Assembly (NCBI RefSeq): GCF_002259645.1
Contig: NZ_MWWV01000024.1
Location: forward strand, 1 to 37,006
From: Bifidobacterium tissieri
Lineage (GTDB): Bacteria; Actinomycetota; Actinomycetes; Actinomycetales; Bifidobacteriaceae
Reading direction: 5' to 3'
DNA: 37,006 nt
Made by a program: the position numbers and the translations under genes. Position 1 is the first letter of the stretch. Every line of letters begins with the position of its first letter. Positions 25,661-36,534 of this stretch are shown here, piece by piece. Under the pieces are notes generated by a model, which was not told the origin of the DNA, made no database searches, and was given only the letters and a program-made list of their open reading frames with translations.

Positions 25661-25970
25661 AAGGCTTGAGAAATCAAGAAAGTGGAGAAATCCCACCTGG
25701 AAGCCTTTTACGGCCTCGGGTCCAAGGCCTACAGCCTTCCGGATCACTGATCACCACGATTCATGATCATGGTCTGACAGAGCAATGATGAGTCATCGTT
25801 TCATGATTCATGATTCCTGTGGAATCGCATGCCGTTGGCATGACAAAGGATTCCACACACGTATGGTCGTCTTCATGACGTTTTCGCGGATGACGATCGG
25901 TTGGACGTGTGGACGCTGTATGTTTCGGACGCAGATGGAATTTCGCCGGGCAGTAGGGAATGGAGTCATC
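25661..25970 (+). ncRNA. Structured infC leader, candidate autoregulatory element
   Basis: Between the promoter and infC are about 310 bases with no gene but strong pairing. An outer helix AAGGC/GCCTT (25661-25665, 25703-25707) encloses TTGA-GAAA-TCAA (25666-25677) and GTGG/CCAC (25682-25696). GGCCT/AGGCC (25712-25729) follows. A large hairpin then has an outer 9-bp stem TGTGGAATC/GATTCCACA (25818-25826, 25849-25857) and an inner stem CATGCC/GGCATG (25828-25842). None ends in a T-run. Leaders of infC-rpmI-rplT operons are known to bind ribosomal protein L20 in Firmicutes and enterobacteria; I do not recognise this fold as a named family, so the ligand is inferred. Confidence 0.6.
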
Positions 25971-26678
25971 ATTAGCGCCGAACCACGTATCAACGAAGAG
26001 ATTCGCGTACCGCAAGTACGCCTGATCGGCCCGAAGGGCGAGCAGGTGGGCGTCATCGCGACCTCTGTCGCGCTGAATCTTGCGCGTGAGGCAAGCCTCG
26101 ACCTCGTCGAGGTGGCACCGAACGCGAAGCCTCCGGTGGCCAAGCTCATTGACTACGGCAAGTACAAGTACAACGAGAAGATCAAGGCTCGTGAGGCTCG
26201 CCGTAACCAGAGCACCGCGGAGATCAAGGAGATTCGTTTCCGCCTGAAGATCGACGACCATGACTTTGATGTCAAGAAGGGTCATGTCGAGCGATTCCTT
26301 TCCGGCGGCGACAAGGTCAAGGTCACCATCATGCTGCGCGGCCGCGAGCAGTCCCGCCCGATCGGCGGCGTGGAGCTGCTGCGTCGTCTGGCCGACGAGG
26401 TGTCGGAGCTGGGCACGATCGAATCCCAGCCGCGTCAGGAGGGTCGCAACATCATCATGGTGCTGGCCCCCAAGGGCAAGAAGGTGCACACCCAGTCCGA
26501 GCAGCGTCGACGTGGTGCCTCCGCCCGCGCCGAGCGTCAGGCCCGTCAGGCCGCTCGACTGGCCGCGAAGAAGGAAGCCCAGGCCGAGGCCGCAGCCGAG
26601 GCCCATGCCGAACTGAACAAGACTTCCGTGAAGGAACATACTCAAAAGGAGGGCAGCAATGCCGAAGATGAAAAGTAA
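25971..26678 (+). CDS. infC: Translation initiation factor IF-3, probable AUU start
   Basis: 235 residues if translation begins at ATT 25971. IF-3 binds the 30S subunit, blocks 50S joining and checks the start codon. The conserved N-terminus [19 protein letters not shown] follows directly; GGAG sits five bases before the ATT. An in-frame ATC is only two bases from the site. The nearest upstream in-frame ATG (25935) adds 12 unlike residues and has no ribosome-binding site. The linker helix and C-domain ([23 protein letters not shown]) are normal; the C-terminal tail is rich in Ala, Glu and Lys. The 3' end overlaps rpmI by 20 bases. Confidence 0.9.
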   Translation: MSAEPRINEEIRVPQVRLIGPKGEQVGVIATSVALNLAREASLDLVEVAPNAKPPVAKLIDYGKYKYNEKIKAREARRNQSTAEIKEIRFRLKIDDHDFDVKKGHVERFLSGGDKVKVTIMLRGREQSRPIGGVELLRRLADEVSELGTIESQPRQEGRNIIMVLAPKGKKVHTQSEQRRRGASARAERQARQAARLAAKKEAQAEAAAEAHAELNKTSVKEHTQKEGSNAEDEK

Positions 26679-26853
26679 CTCCGCTGCATCCAAGCGCGTC
26701 CGCGTCACCGGTACGGGCAAGCTGATGCACGCTGGTAGCTCCATGCGTCACAACCTTGAGCACAAGTCGGCCCGTATGCGCCGCGCTCTGAAGGCCGACA
26801 AGGTGCTGGCCAAGACCCAGACCGCCAACCTGAAGAACATGCTCAACCACTGA
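26659..26853 (+). CDS. rpmI: 50S ribosomal protein L35 (bL35)
   Basis: 64 residues, the normal length. [19 protein letters not shown] at the start and the basic body are diagnostic. The ribosome-binding site AGGAGG lies inside the end of infC, which this gene overlaps by 20 bases. It is the second gene of the infC operon. Confidence 0.97.
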   Translation: MPKMKSNSAASKRVRVTGTGKLMHAGSSMRHNLEHKSARMRRALKADKVLAKTQTANLKNMLNH

Positions 26854-26901
26854 TCCGTGGTCTGCACAGAAGACGACTTAGGAAAGCTGAGGAAATAAGA
26901 T

Positions 26902-27285
26902 ATGGCACGTGTCAAGCGCGCAGTCAACGCCAAGAAGAAGCGTCGCGTCGTTCTCGAAAGGGCTTCGGGTTACCGCGGCCAGCGCTCCCGCCTGTACCGC
27001 AAGGCCAAGGAACAGCTGCTCCACTCCTTCAACTACAACTTCCGCGACCGCAAGGCTCGCAAGGGTGACTTCCGCAAGCTGTGGATCCAGCGTATCAACG
27101 CTGCCGTCCGCGCCGAAGGCATCACCTACAACCGCTTCATCCAGGGTCTGCGTCTGGCCGACATCGATCTCGACCGTCGCGCTCTGGCCGAGCTGGCCGT
27201 CTCCGATCCGGAGACCTTCAAGACCATCGTCGAGGCCGCCAAGGCCGCTCTGCCCGAGGACGTGAACGCCCCGGTCAACGCCTGA
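26902..27285 (+). CDS. rplT: 50S ribosomal protein L20 (bL20)
   Basis: 127 residues. [36 protein letters not shown] and [12 protein letters not shown] are standard L20. It binds 23S rRNA early in assembly and in several bacteria represses its own operon by binding the infC leader. A strong terminator follows at 27310. Confidence 0.97.
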   Translation: MARVKRAVNAKKKRRVVLERASGYRGQRSRLYRKAKEQLLHSFNYNFRDRKARKGDFRKLWIQRINAAVRAEGITYNRFIQGLRLADIDLDRRALAELAVSDPETFKTIVEAAKAALPEDVNAPVNA

Positions 27286-27309
27286 TAGTATTCATCAGTC
27301 GATGGTTGC

Positions 27310-27348
27310 ACCCCGTTACGTATACGCTACGTGACGGGGTTTTCTTTT
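27310..27348 (+). terminator. Terminator of the infC operon
   Basis: ACCCCGT-TACGTA paired with TACGT-ACGGGG, followed by TTTTCTTTT: a classical intrinsic terminator 25 bases after the rplT stop codon. Confidence 0.9.
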
Positions 27349-27374
27349 GCCGCCGTAGGTGAGGGGGATGATCC

Positions 27375-28280
27375 GTGCACGAGCTGATCGAACGTTTTCT
27401 GGCATACATTGATGTTGAGCGGGGCCTGGCCAAGGCCACGGTGTCCGCATACCGGTCCGATCTGACCAGATACGAGCAGTGGCTGAACGCCCACGGCATC
27501 ACCACGATCGACGCCGTCTCCCGTCACGATGTCGAGGATTTCATGGCGTCGCTCGCGGAGGAGAGCACAAGAAGCCGAGCCCGCCGTCTTGCGGCCGTGC
27601 ATGAGCTTCACCGGTTCGCCGTCTCCGAGGGCAATGCCCCATCCGACGTGTCAGAAGGGGTGAAGCCTCCCAAGGGGGCGTCCACCTTGCCCGATGTGCT
27701 CAGCGTGGATGAGGTGTCCGCGTTGCTTGACGCCGCTGCTCCCAAAGGTGCCGTGGACCCCGTATCCCTGCGTGACCGTGCGTTGCTCGAGTTCATGTAT
27801 GCCACGGGGTGTCGCGTCTCTGAGGCGGTGGGGACCGACCTCGCCGACATCGACCTCGATCGTCGTGTGGCGAGACTTACCGGCAAGGGGTCCAAGCAAC
27901 GGCTGGTCCCCATCGGATCCTATGCGTGCGAGGCCATGCGCGCGTATCTTTCCGCCGGTCGTGAGGCTCTGGTGGGCAAGGCTCGCAAAAATCCTGAGTT
28001 GCGCGCCATCTTCCTCAACAAGCGCGGGCGCCGGCTGTCGCGGCAGTCGGTGTGGGAGATCGTCACGACGGCGGGGAAGCGCGCCCACATCGACAGGCCG
28101 CTGCATCCGCATACGCTGCGTCATTCCTTCGCCACGCATCTTATTCAAGGCGGCGCCGATGTACGCACCGTGCAGGAGCTGCTCGGCCATGCGAGTGTGA
28201 CCACCACGCAGATCTATACGCACGTCAGCCCCCAGGTGCTCATGGAGACCTACCTGATCTCCCACCCCCGTGCCCGGTAG
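27375..28280 (+). CDS. xerD: Tyrosine recombinase XerD
   Basis: 301 residues from GTG 27375, with GGGGGA upstream. It resolves chromosome dimers at dif with XerC. Catalytic residues are R147 (TGCRVSE), K171 (TGKGSK), H246 and R249 (HPHTLRHSF), H272 (LLGHAS) and Y281 (QIYTHVS). The SAM-like N-terminal domain covers about residues 1-90. Its place ahead of parA and scpAB is the usual one in Gram-positive bacteria and argues for the housekeeping recombinase, not a phage integrase. Confidence 0.94.
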   Translation: MHELIERFLAYIDVERGLAKATVSAYRSDLTRYEQWLNAHGITTIDAVSRHDVEDFMASLAEESTRSRARRLAAVHELHRFAVSEGNAPSDVSEGVKPPKGASTLPDVLSVDEVSALLDAAAPKGAVDPVSLRDRALLEFMYATGCRVSEAVGTDLADIDLDRRVARLTGKGSKQRLVPIGSYACEAMRAYLSAGREALVGKARKNPELRAIFLNKRGRRLSRQSVWEIVTTAGKRAHIDRPLHPHTLRHSFATHLIQGGADVRTVQELLGHASVTTTQIYTHVSPQVLMETYLISHPRAR

Positions 28281-28405
28281 GGCCAATGGGCGATGGCAGG
28301 GATGCATCGAGCCGGGGATGCGGCAAGGCCATGGCAGGACGTTCATATGACACGTGGAGCACATGTGATTCAGGTGCGAACAAACTAGGCACGGTTGTTG
28401 TTAGC

Positions 28406-29254
28406 ATGGAGTCTATGCCTACTGATCTGTTAGGGCGCGAATATGAGACGTTCCCCGCGCCGCAAGCTTTGGACCATCATGGACCCGCACGAATCATTGC
28501 CATGTGCAACCAGAAGGGTGGCGTAGGCAAGACCACTTCATCGATCAACATCGCCGGTGCATTGACGAACTTCGGACGCAAGGTGCTGATCGTCGACTCC
28601 GATCCCCAGGGAGCGTCGTCGGTCGGACTCGGCATCAACGCGAACTCCGTGGACAACACCATCTACACGGCCATGTTCAACCCGTCGCTGGACCCGCACG
28701 AAGTCGTGCATCACACGAGGTTCGAGGGACTGGACATCATTCCCGCGAACATCGATCTGTCCGCCGCTGAAGTGCAGCTGGTCACCGAGGTCGGTCGTGA
28801 GCAGGTGCTTGCCAGCGTGCTGCGTCCGCTGCGCGACGAATACGATCTGATCATCATCGACTGTCAGCCGTCGTTGGGTCTGCTCACCGTGAACGCGCTG
28901 ACGGCGGCCGATGGCGTGATCATTCCCGTCGCGGCCGAGTTCTTCGCCCTGCGTGGCGTGGCGTTGCTCATGCAGTCCATCGAAAAGGTGAAGAGCCGCA
29001 TCAATCGCGGTCTGGAGATCGACGGCGTGCTGGTCACAATGTACACTCGCACGCTGCATTCCGAGGAGGTGCTCGACCGCATCTACGAGGCATTCCAGGA
29101 GAAGGTGTTCCACACCGTGATCACTCGGTCGATCAAACTGCCGGACGCCACGATCGCCGCCGCGCCGATCACCATGTACGCGCCGGATCACAAGACCGCC
29201 AAGGAATATCGCGAGGTGGCGCGTGAGATGGTGGCGCGCGGAGTGGTGGCGTGA
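28406..29254 (+). CDS. parA: ParA-family ATPase (chromosome partitioning)
   Basis: 282 residues from ATG 28406; ATG 28415 is equally possible and has GGAG three bases before it. The deviant Walker A KGGVGKTT follows MCNQ, and DSDPQGASSVGLG, IIDCQPSLG and the C-terminal block complete a Soj-like ParA. It drives ATP-dependent positioning of a partner on nucleoid DNA. No parB is adjacent. Location between xerD and scpA is as in mycobacteria (a second ParA-like protein besides the one near oriC). The stop overlaps the scpA start (GTGA). Confidence 0.92.
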   Translation: MESMPTDLLGREYETFPAPQALDHHGPARIIAMCNQKGGVGKTTSSINIAGALTNFGRKVLIVDSDPQGASSVGLGINANSVDNTIYTAMFNPSLDPHEVVHHTRFEGLDIIPANIDLSAAEVQLVTEVGREQVLASVLRPLRDEYDLIIIDCQPSLGLLTVNALTAADGVIIPVAAEFFALRGVALLMQSIEKVKSRINRGLEIDGVLVTMYTRTLHSEEVLDRIYEAFQEKVFHTVITRSIKLPDATIAAAPITMYAPDHKTAKEYREVAREMVARGVVA

Positions 29255-30159
29255 CGGCGGCGGAGCATCCCCTCGAATTACCGGAGCCACAGTTCCCGGA
29301 GTCACAGACCGGCGGTGCCATCGAATCCGATGCCACCGCCGGTTTCCATGTGGACCTCGAGTCGTATCAGGGCCCGTTCGACGTGCTGTTGGGCATGCTG
29401 GCCAACCAGCGGATGGAACTGACCGAGGTCTCACTGGCGACGATCACCGAGGAGTTCCTTGCCTACATCGGTGCCATGGATCTGACCGACAATATGGACG
29501 AGGCCAGCGGGTTCATCGATGTGGCGTCGGTGCTCGTGGAGGCGAAAAGCGCGGCCCTGTTGCCGTCCTTCGACGACGGCGAGCGCGACGAACGCAGCAT
29601 GGAGGCGTTGAGGGAGCGCGATCTGCTGTTCGCCCGACTGCTGCAGTACAAGGCGTTCAAGCAGGCCGGACTGGATTTTCGCACCCGTATGGACGCCAAT
29701 GCGGGGCAAGTGGATCATCCGGGGTACGTGGATGACGTGATCGCCGCCATGATGCCGGAGCTACGGCTTGCCACGGATGCGGATGCGTTGGCTCGTCTGG
29801 CCGCCAGGGCGATCGCCGGCGCTCCTCCCGAGGAGGTTGCCGTCAGCCAGCTGCATGTGCCTCTGGTGGATCTGCGCGAGCAGGCGTCCATGGTCAGGGA
29901 TCGGTTGCGTCGACTGCCGGCTGGTGGTTCCATGACGTTCGATCAGCTGACGGCCGACACGGATACGAGGATCGAGGTGGTGGCCCGTTTCCTTGCGGTG
30001 CTGGCGTTCTTCAAACAGGGCGATCTGCAGTTCAAGCAGGATGGACCGTACGCCGATCTGCATCTGCGATGGGCGGTCGGCGGGGATTCCCCGTCCGGGA
30101 CGACGGATGGCGGCGAAGGGAATGCCGCCGTGACGATGATTGAAAAGGATTTTGCATAG
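29251..30159 (+). CDS. scpA: Segregation and condensation protein A
   Basis: 302 residues from GTG 29251, overlapping the parA stop by four bases. It is the kleisin of the SMC-ScpAB condensin. The family core GPFDVLLGMLANQRMELTEVSL starts near residue 36 and FIDVASVLVEAKSAALLP follows; the C-terminal winged helix (IEVVARFLAVLAFFKQGDLQ) is intact. The first 30 residues are an acidic, Pro/Glu-rich extension with two similar EP(Q)FPESQ-like units. Confidence 0.95.
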   Translation: MTAAEHPLELPEPQFPESQTGGAIESDATAGFHVDLESYQGPFDVLLGMLANQRMELTEVSLATITEEFLAYIGAMDLTDNMDEASGFIDVASVLVEAKSAALLPSFDDGERDERSMEALRERDLLFARLLQYKAFKQAGLDFRTRMDANAGQVDHPGYVDDVIAAMMPELRLATDADALARLAARAIAGAPPEEVAVSQLHVPLVDLREQASMVRDRLRRLPAGGSMTFDQLTADTDTRIEVVARFLAVLAFFKQGDLQFKQDGPYADLHLRWAVGGDSPSGTTDGGEGNAAVTMIEKDFA

Positions 30160-30723
30160 ATGGTGAATGTGGATGATTTTCCCGGTGGGCTTGCGGCGTG
30201 CCTGGAATCGGTGCTGATGGTGACCGATCATCCTGTGACGGAGGATTCGCTGGCGTCCGTGCTGGACGTGGATGCCGATCGGGTGCGTGTGACGTTGGAA
30301 TCGTTGCGCGACGAATACGACGGTACGGAGGGGCTTCCGCGCCGCGGGTTCGAACTGCGGCATACGGTTCGCGGATGGCGTCTGGCGAGCCGACGGTCGT
30401 TTGATCCGATCGTGGAATCCTTTGTCAATGACGGCAGAACCGCGCGTCTGTCGCAGGCTGCCATGGAGACGTTGGCGATCGTGGCCTACAAGCAGCCGAT
30501 CACGCGTGCGCAGGTCGCCGCCATCCGCGGCGTGAACTCCGACGGTGTGATCCGTTCACTGACGCTGCATGGGTTGATCGGCGAGCGGGGCGTCGATCCC
30601 GACTCCCATGCGGCGCTGCTGGTCACCACCGATGTGTTTCTGGAGAAAATGGGACTGGACGGTCTCGGCCAGCTGCCGTCGCTCGCTCCGTTCCTCCCCG
30701 AATCGGTGAATGACGTGGCGTAG
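30160..30723 (+). CDS. scpB: Segregation and condensation protein B
   Basis: 187 residues, start codon directly after the scpA stop, with AAAGGA upstream. ScpB dimers bind ScpA and shape the SMC complex. Winged-helix landmarks are [36 protein letters not shown] and [29 protein letters not shown] (written here in outline). It closes the xerD-parA-scpAB series. Confidence 0.95.
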   Translation: [187 protein letters not shown]

Positions 30724-30881
30724 GACGTAACGTGTCCGCATGATCGCTGTCAAGGAATACGGCTACGATTGGTGCGGTTTGTGTGTGTATAGGGAAACGG
30801 CAACGAACCATTCCGAATACTCAGAATCGACGCAAGAACTTTTTGCGACACAAATAGACAGTCAACTAAGAGAGGTTTTCG

Positions 30882-32804
<1,923 letters not shown>

Positions 32805-32856
32805 TTCGTATCCCCGATCACGCATCGAGGGAAGCCGTCGGTCTCGGCAAGTGGAA

Positions 32857-32874
32857 TCGTGATGTCGATCACGA
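32857..32874. repeat. Inverted repeat TCGTGAT-GTCG-ATCACGA
   Basis: A perfect 7-bp stem with a 4-nt loop in the 105-bp gap between typA and the membrane-protein gene. No T-run follows. It may end typA transcription weakly or be a protein-binding site. Confidence 0.4.
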
Positions 32875-32909
32875 GACACTTGTAGGGTCCGGCGGCCATA
32901 CTGAACCAT

Positions 32910-33383
32910 ATGACTACACGAATGGAGATGACTCCACGGCGACAACGGGCAGATAACGATGCCTCCAAGCCGTGGAGTTTTCGTTTGCCCTCGTGGGGTC
33001 GCATCCTTGTCAGTGCGGCCTCGGGCGCGATCGTCGGCTTCGTCGGCGCCGCCACCCATCGCATGGGCGTCCAGTGGAGCATCCCCTACGGGCTGGTGCT
33101 GTCGTTTCTGCTGCTCGGCATATCCACATGGTCGGCGCGTGCCCGATCCGGCAGCGTCGGCGTGGGATTTCACCTCATCGCCTCCGGTGCGGTGACCATG
33201 CTGATCCTGCAGACGTCCACCCAATCCCGTGCGATGTTGATTTTCGGGTACGTTTCGGATTCCTATACGTTGCTCATGCAGAAGGCGGGCATCATCTGGA
33301 TGCTGGGCATGGTGGCGCTTCAGGTGTTCATGCTCGTGCTGCCGCAACGTTGGTTCGACGTGTCCGACAGAAGGAATCACTGA
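32910..33383 (+). CDS. Small integral membrane protein of unknown function
   Basis: 157 residues. A basic N-terminus (about 28 residues) is followed by four hydrophobic segments at about 31-48, 58-74, 85-101 and 124-144. I do not recognise a motif. The ATG 32910 lacks a ribosome-binding site; a leaderless message is possible. It sits four bases before pheA, so it could be co-transcribed with the aromatic amino acid genes. Confidence 0.7.
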   Translation: MTTRMEMTPRRQRADNDASKPWSFRLPSWGRILVSAASGAIVGFVGAATHRMGVQWSIPYGLVLSFLLLGISTWSARARSGSVGVGFHLIASGAVTMLILQTSTQSRAMLIFGYVSDSYTLLMQKAGIIWMLGMVALQVFMLVLPQRWFDVSDRRNH

Positions 33384-33386
33384 TTT

Positions 33387-34346
33387 ATGACCGTGTCATT
33401 GCATTATCTTGGGCCTCAGGGCTCGTTCACCCATCAGGCGGCGTCCGCGGCCGCAGAGCTCATCCCGGATGGCGGGGAATGCATTGCCGAACCGAACGTG
33501 ACCGCCATCTTCAACGCCGTGGCCAACGGCGACGGTTGGGGAGTGGTCGCGTGGGAAAGCAACATCGAAGGCTATGTGGTGCCGAATCTGGATGCACTGA
33601 TCGACGCCGAGGATGTGGCGGGATTCGCCCGGGTGAGCGTCGACGTCGCATTCGATGCGCTGGTCCGTCCCGGACACGGTGACCTGACCGTGGTCCGAGC
33701 GCATCCGCACGGGCTGGCACAATGCTCGAAATTCATTGTCGAACATGGACTGACCTCCGAGCCGTCATCGTCCAACGCCGCCGCATGCCGCGACATCGCC
33801 TCCGACGAGGTGGCGCTTGGCCCATCCATCTGTGCCGGACTCTACGGTCTGAATGTGTTGTGCAAGGACGTTCAGGACTTCGACGGAGCGGTTACCGACT
33901 TCCTTGTGCTGGCACCGCGCGAGCAGGCACGAGAGCAGCTCGCGCAGGCCGAATCCAACGGGGTCGTCGAATTCGAATCCATCGTCGCGTTCATTCCGTT
34001 GAGTACCGGACCGGGCGTACTGGCCGATCTGCTCGATGTGATTCGCGATGCGGGACTGAACATGACCAGTTTCATTTCACGGCCGATCAAAGGTCATGCC
34101 GGCACATACAGCTTCATCGCCACGCTCGATGCGGCACCTTGGCAGCCGCAGTTCAAAACGGTGCTCGGCACCGTGGCTGCGCATGGGGATTGGGTGAAGA
34201 CGCTGGCCGTATACCCGCGTAGGGAACGGCCGAATCCGCCGGTGAGTGCGTGGATGCTGCCCAAGGGCGGCGTACGACTGGACTCCACGGACGTATCCGG
34301 TGTGCGATTCGAACCGGACGATGACAGGGAGCTGCTATGGGCGTGA
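33387..34346 (+). CDS. pheA: Prephenate dehydratase
   Basis: 319 residues. It converts prephenate to phenylpyruvate, the committed step to phenylalanine. GPQGSFTHQAA (9-19), ESNIEGYVVPNLD (57-69) and SSSNAAACRD (127-136) are in place. The catalytic TRF motif reads TDF (T170, D171, F172). A C-terminal ACT domain (about 205-285; GLNMTSFISRP in place of the usual ESRP) would bind phenylalanine for feedback control. No chorismate mutase domain is fused. It overlaps tyrA by 10 bases. Confidence 0.9.
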   Translation: MTVSLHYLGPQGSFTHQAASAAAELIPDGGECIAEPNVTAIFNAVANGDGWGVVAWESNIEGYVVPNLDALIDAEDVAGFARVSVDVAFDALVRPGHGDLTVVRAHPHGLAQCSKFIVEHGLTSEPSSSNAAACRDIASDEVALGPSICAGLYGLNVLCKDVQDFDGAVTDFLVLAPREQAREQLAQAESNGVVEFESIVAFIPLSTGPGVLADLLDVIRDAGLNMTSFISRPIKGHAGTYSFIATLDAAPWQPQFKTVLGTVAAHGDWVKTLAVYPRRERPNPPVSAWMLPKGGVRLDSTDVSGVRFEPDDDRELLWA

Positions 34347-35419
34347 ACATGACACCAGAGCGACCCGAGGCGCAGGTGATCGCCATCGCCGGACTCGGAC
34401 TGATCGGCGGATCGCTCGCCCGGCGACTGACGGAACGCGGTCGTCGTGTGATCGCATGGAACCATCGCCCGGCCCCATACGATCGTGCGCGTGCCGCCGG
34501 CATCGAATGCGTGGACGACGTGGCGGAACTGGCTCGCGCGGTTCCGGACGTGCTTGTGCTGTGTACGCCGCTCAAGGCCATGCCGGATGTGCTGCGACAG
34601 CTGGCACCGGTGATGGACCCGCATACCGTGCTCGCCGATGTGGGTAGCGTCAAGGGGCAGGTGCGTGACGAGGTGAAGGCTGTCGGGCTTGATGATTGCT
34701 ATGTCGGCGCCCATCCGATGGCAGGCAATGAGTTCTCCGGCTATGCCGCATCCGATCCGTCACTGTACGACGACGCCCTATGGGCGGTGACCTTCGACGA
34801 GCGGACGTCCTATGAGCGGCTGCTCGTCGTGGTCGATATGATCTGCGAGGGAGTGGGCGACCGCATCATCGTGATCGACGATGACACGCATGACCGTGCC
34901 GCCGCGATGATCAGCCACATGCCGCATGTGGTGTCCACGGCATTGGCGAACGAACTGACCGAAATGCCGGAACGCAACATCGCTCAGGCGCTGGCCGCCG
35001 GATGCTGGCGCGACATGACGCGCGTCGCCCTCACCGATCCCGACCGGACCCGTGCGATGGTGGAGGAGGATGCCGCGAATGTGGCCCGGTTGCTGCACCA
35101 CATGGGCGAACGTCTGGAATCCATGGCGGCCCTGCTCGAATCCGGTGACGATACTGCGCTCGCGCAGGTTCGGGAGTTCTTCGCCGTGGCACATCCCTAC
35201 CGCGAATACAAGGCCCGTGAACGTGCGGGAGTCGAACACGAGTCGGTGACCGTGCGGATTGACGGCGATGATGAGAACGGTACCGCAGGGGCCACGGAGT
35301 CCGGGCGTTCCACATGGCGTGACCGGCTGCTTGCATCCGCCCGGCGGGGCGAACACATCACGCATATGACGGATCGGAACACCGCCATCGCCGAGATTCG
35401 CACGGCACTGGTCAGTTGA
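34337..35419 (+). CDS. tyrA: Prephenate dehydrogenase
   Basis: 360 residues from ATG 34337, with AGGGAG upstream inside pheA. It makes 4-hydroxyphenylpyruvate, leading to tyrosine. The NAD-binding GLGLIGGS (19-26), DVGSVKG and GAHPMAGNEFSG (125-135, with H126) are present. The dimerising helical domain follows. The gene overlaps the convergent TetR gene by eight bases at its 3' end, so no terminator can lie between. Confidence 0.92.
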   Translation: MGVNMTPERPEAQVIAIAGLGLIGGSLARRLTERGRRVIAWNHRPAPYDRARAAGIECVDDVAELARAVPDVLVLCTPLKAMPDVLRQLAPVMDPHTVLADVGSVKGQVRDEVKAVGLDDCYVGAHPMAGNEFSGYAASDPSLYDDALWAVTFDERTSYERLLVVVDMICEGVGDRIIVIDDDTHDRAAAMISHMPHVVSTALANELTEMPERNIAQALAAGCWRDMTRVALTDPDRTRAMVEEDAANVARLLHHMGERLESMAALLESGDDTALAQVREFFAVAHPYREYKARERAGVEHESVTVRIDGDDENGTAGATESGRSTWRDRLLASARRGEHITHMTDRNTAIAEIRTALVS

Positions 35420-36023
35420 GCAGATCGACCGGAGCCAGCGTGCGTGCACGATCGATGATCGTCGCGATGGTCTCCGGCGGTTCATCGCAGCCGCGTTTGA
35501 GCCACAGCCAGACGATGGCGGTGAGCGACGCGGCGAGCATCTCCCGGACGTACACGGAGGGAATGTCGTCGCGGTTCGGTTTCTTGCCCACCTTCTCCGC
35601 CTCGATGAGCAGCAGCTCGGTGATGATGTCCTTGGTGCGGTTGTACAGCTGCATGTCGTTGCCGCTGTGCGAGATGGCGTCGAAGAACGCGAAGTCGTTC
35701 TTGATGTACCGTAGTCCGTCAAGAAGCGCGTTGTAGGAGATGAGCTGTCCGTCAGCGCCCGTCTGTTGCGGACCGGTCGTCTGCCGTGGGAAGGACGGCC
35801 CTGGAGTGAGCATGATCTGCGTCAGATCGCTCATGGCGTTGGAGAGCAGTTGCTGACGCAGATCGAACTTGTCGGTGTAATGCGTGTAGAACGTGCCTCG
35901 ATTGATATGCGCCTCACGGGCGAGATCGCTGACGGTCATGGCGTCGAAACCCTTGGCGTTAGTCAACGTGATGAACGCCTCTTTGATGGCCCCCTCCGTG
36001 CGGGTGTTTCTGTGCTGTATCAT
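35412..36023 (-). CDS. TetR-family transcriptional regulator
   Basis: 203 residues with GGAG five bases before ATG. The helix-turn-helix AMTVSDLAREAHINRGTFYTHY is at about residues 28-49. The C-terminal part resembles the TetR_C group of the first TetR in the window, but the sequences differ. It has no divergent target gene; its 3' end overlaps tyrA. A TATAAA in the minus-strand upstream region could be its -10. Target unknown. Confidence 0.87.
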   Translation of the reverse strand: MIQHRNTRTEGAIKEAFITLTNAKGFDAMTVSDLAREAHINRGTFYTHYTDKFDLRQQLLSNAMSDLTQIMLTPGPSFPRQTTGPQQTGADGQLISYNALLDGLRYIKNDFAFFDAISHSGNDMQLYNRTKDIITELLLIEAEKVGKKPNRDDIPSVYVREMLAASLTAIVWLWLKRGCDEPPETIATIIDRARTLAPVDLLN

Positions 36024-36152
36024 GGCGGCTCCTTGATGGATTCATGGTCATGGGATTCGTGATCCGGATCGTGGATTTCGATCGGATATCGAACATGATC
36101 AACACGGTGTTTATAGCGATACAAGCACAGGCATTTGACGAATCATGTCCGC

Positions 36153-36407
36153 TCATGGCCGGAGGAACGTCGGTCTCTCCGGAATGGGCTTGAGTCGTAC
36201 GATGCTCATGGCGTCGATGGTGACGATCTGGGCCTTTCTGCGGCCGTTGGCGGATTCGTCGCGCAGCATCGTCAGCGTCGTGCCATCCCAGCCGGTGACA
36301 TGACCCACATAATCCCGGTACTTCTCCCTTCCATCGGCCTCGTCGACACCCATGGTCGTGCGTACCACGATGCGTGCCCCCAGCGGAATGCGTTTCGGTA
36401 AGATCAT
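36153..36407 (-). CDS. Small SH3/Sm-like beta-barrel protein, unknown function
   Basis: 84 residues. The pattern GARIVVRTT, YRDYVGHVTGWDGTTLTMLRD, VTIDAMSIVRLKPIPERP is like the small SH3-type domain at the N-terminus of actinobacterial GNAT proteins, here standing alone. No ribosome-binding site is seen; TAGACT ends seven bases before the ATG, which fits a leaderless message. The CRP-like site at 36466 is about 60 bp upstream. Confidence 0.65.
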   Translation of the reverse strand: MILPKRIPLGARIVVRTTMGVDEADGREKYRDYVGHVTGWDGTTLTMLRDESANGRRKAQIVTIDAMSIVRLKPIPERPTFLRP

Positions 36408-36465
36408 GATGCCGAGTCTACTGTTCGCCGAACTGGTCGAAGCGTATGGTTTCAGACGTCTGTAT

Positions 36466-36481
36466 TGTGATTTACGTCACA
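36466..36481. promoter_or_regulatory. CRP/GlxR-type operator TGTGATTTACGTCACA
   Basis: TGTGA-N6-TCACA, perfect in both halves, and it also fits the actinobacterial GlxR form TGTGANNTANNTCACA. It lies between the minus-strand SH3-like gene and a plus-strand short reading frame, so it could control either. Whether this organism has a CRP-family regulator cannot be seen here. Confidence 0.6.
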
Positions 36482-36534
36482 TCAATCGGTTGCCATAGGT
36501 TTCATTGCGGTGCCGAAACCCCTGCAGGAGTAAC

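Noticed and set aside
25681-25740. T-box riboswitch in the infC leader
   Set aside because: The conserved T-box sequence with the AGGGTGG core is absent.
23975-25747. A 590-codon minus-strand frame
   Set aside because: Antisense to the fused spermidine-synthase-like gene, with Asp/Gly/His-rich shadow composition and no ribosome-binding site.
27375-28280. xerD as a sign of an integrated element
   Set aside because: Its neighbours and full catalytic set fit the housekeeping recombinase; no attachment repeats or phage genes are seen.
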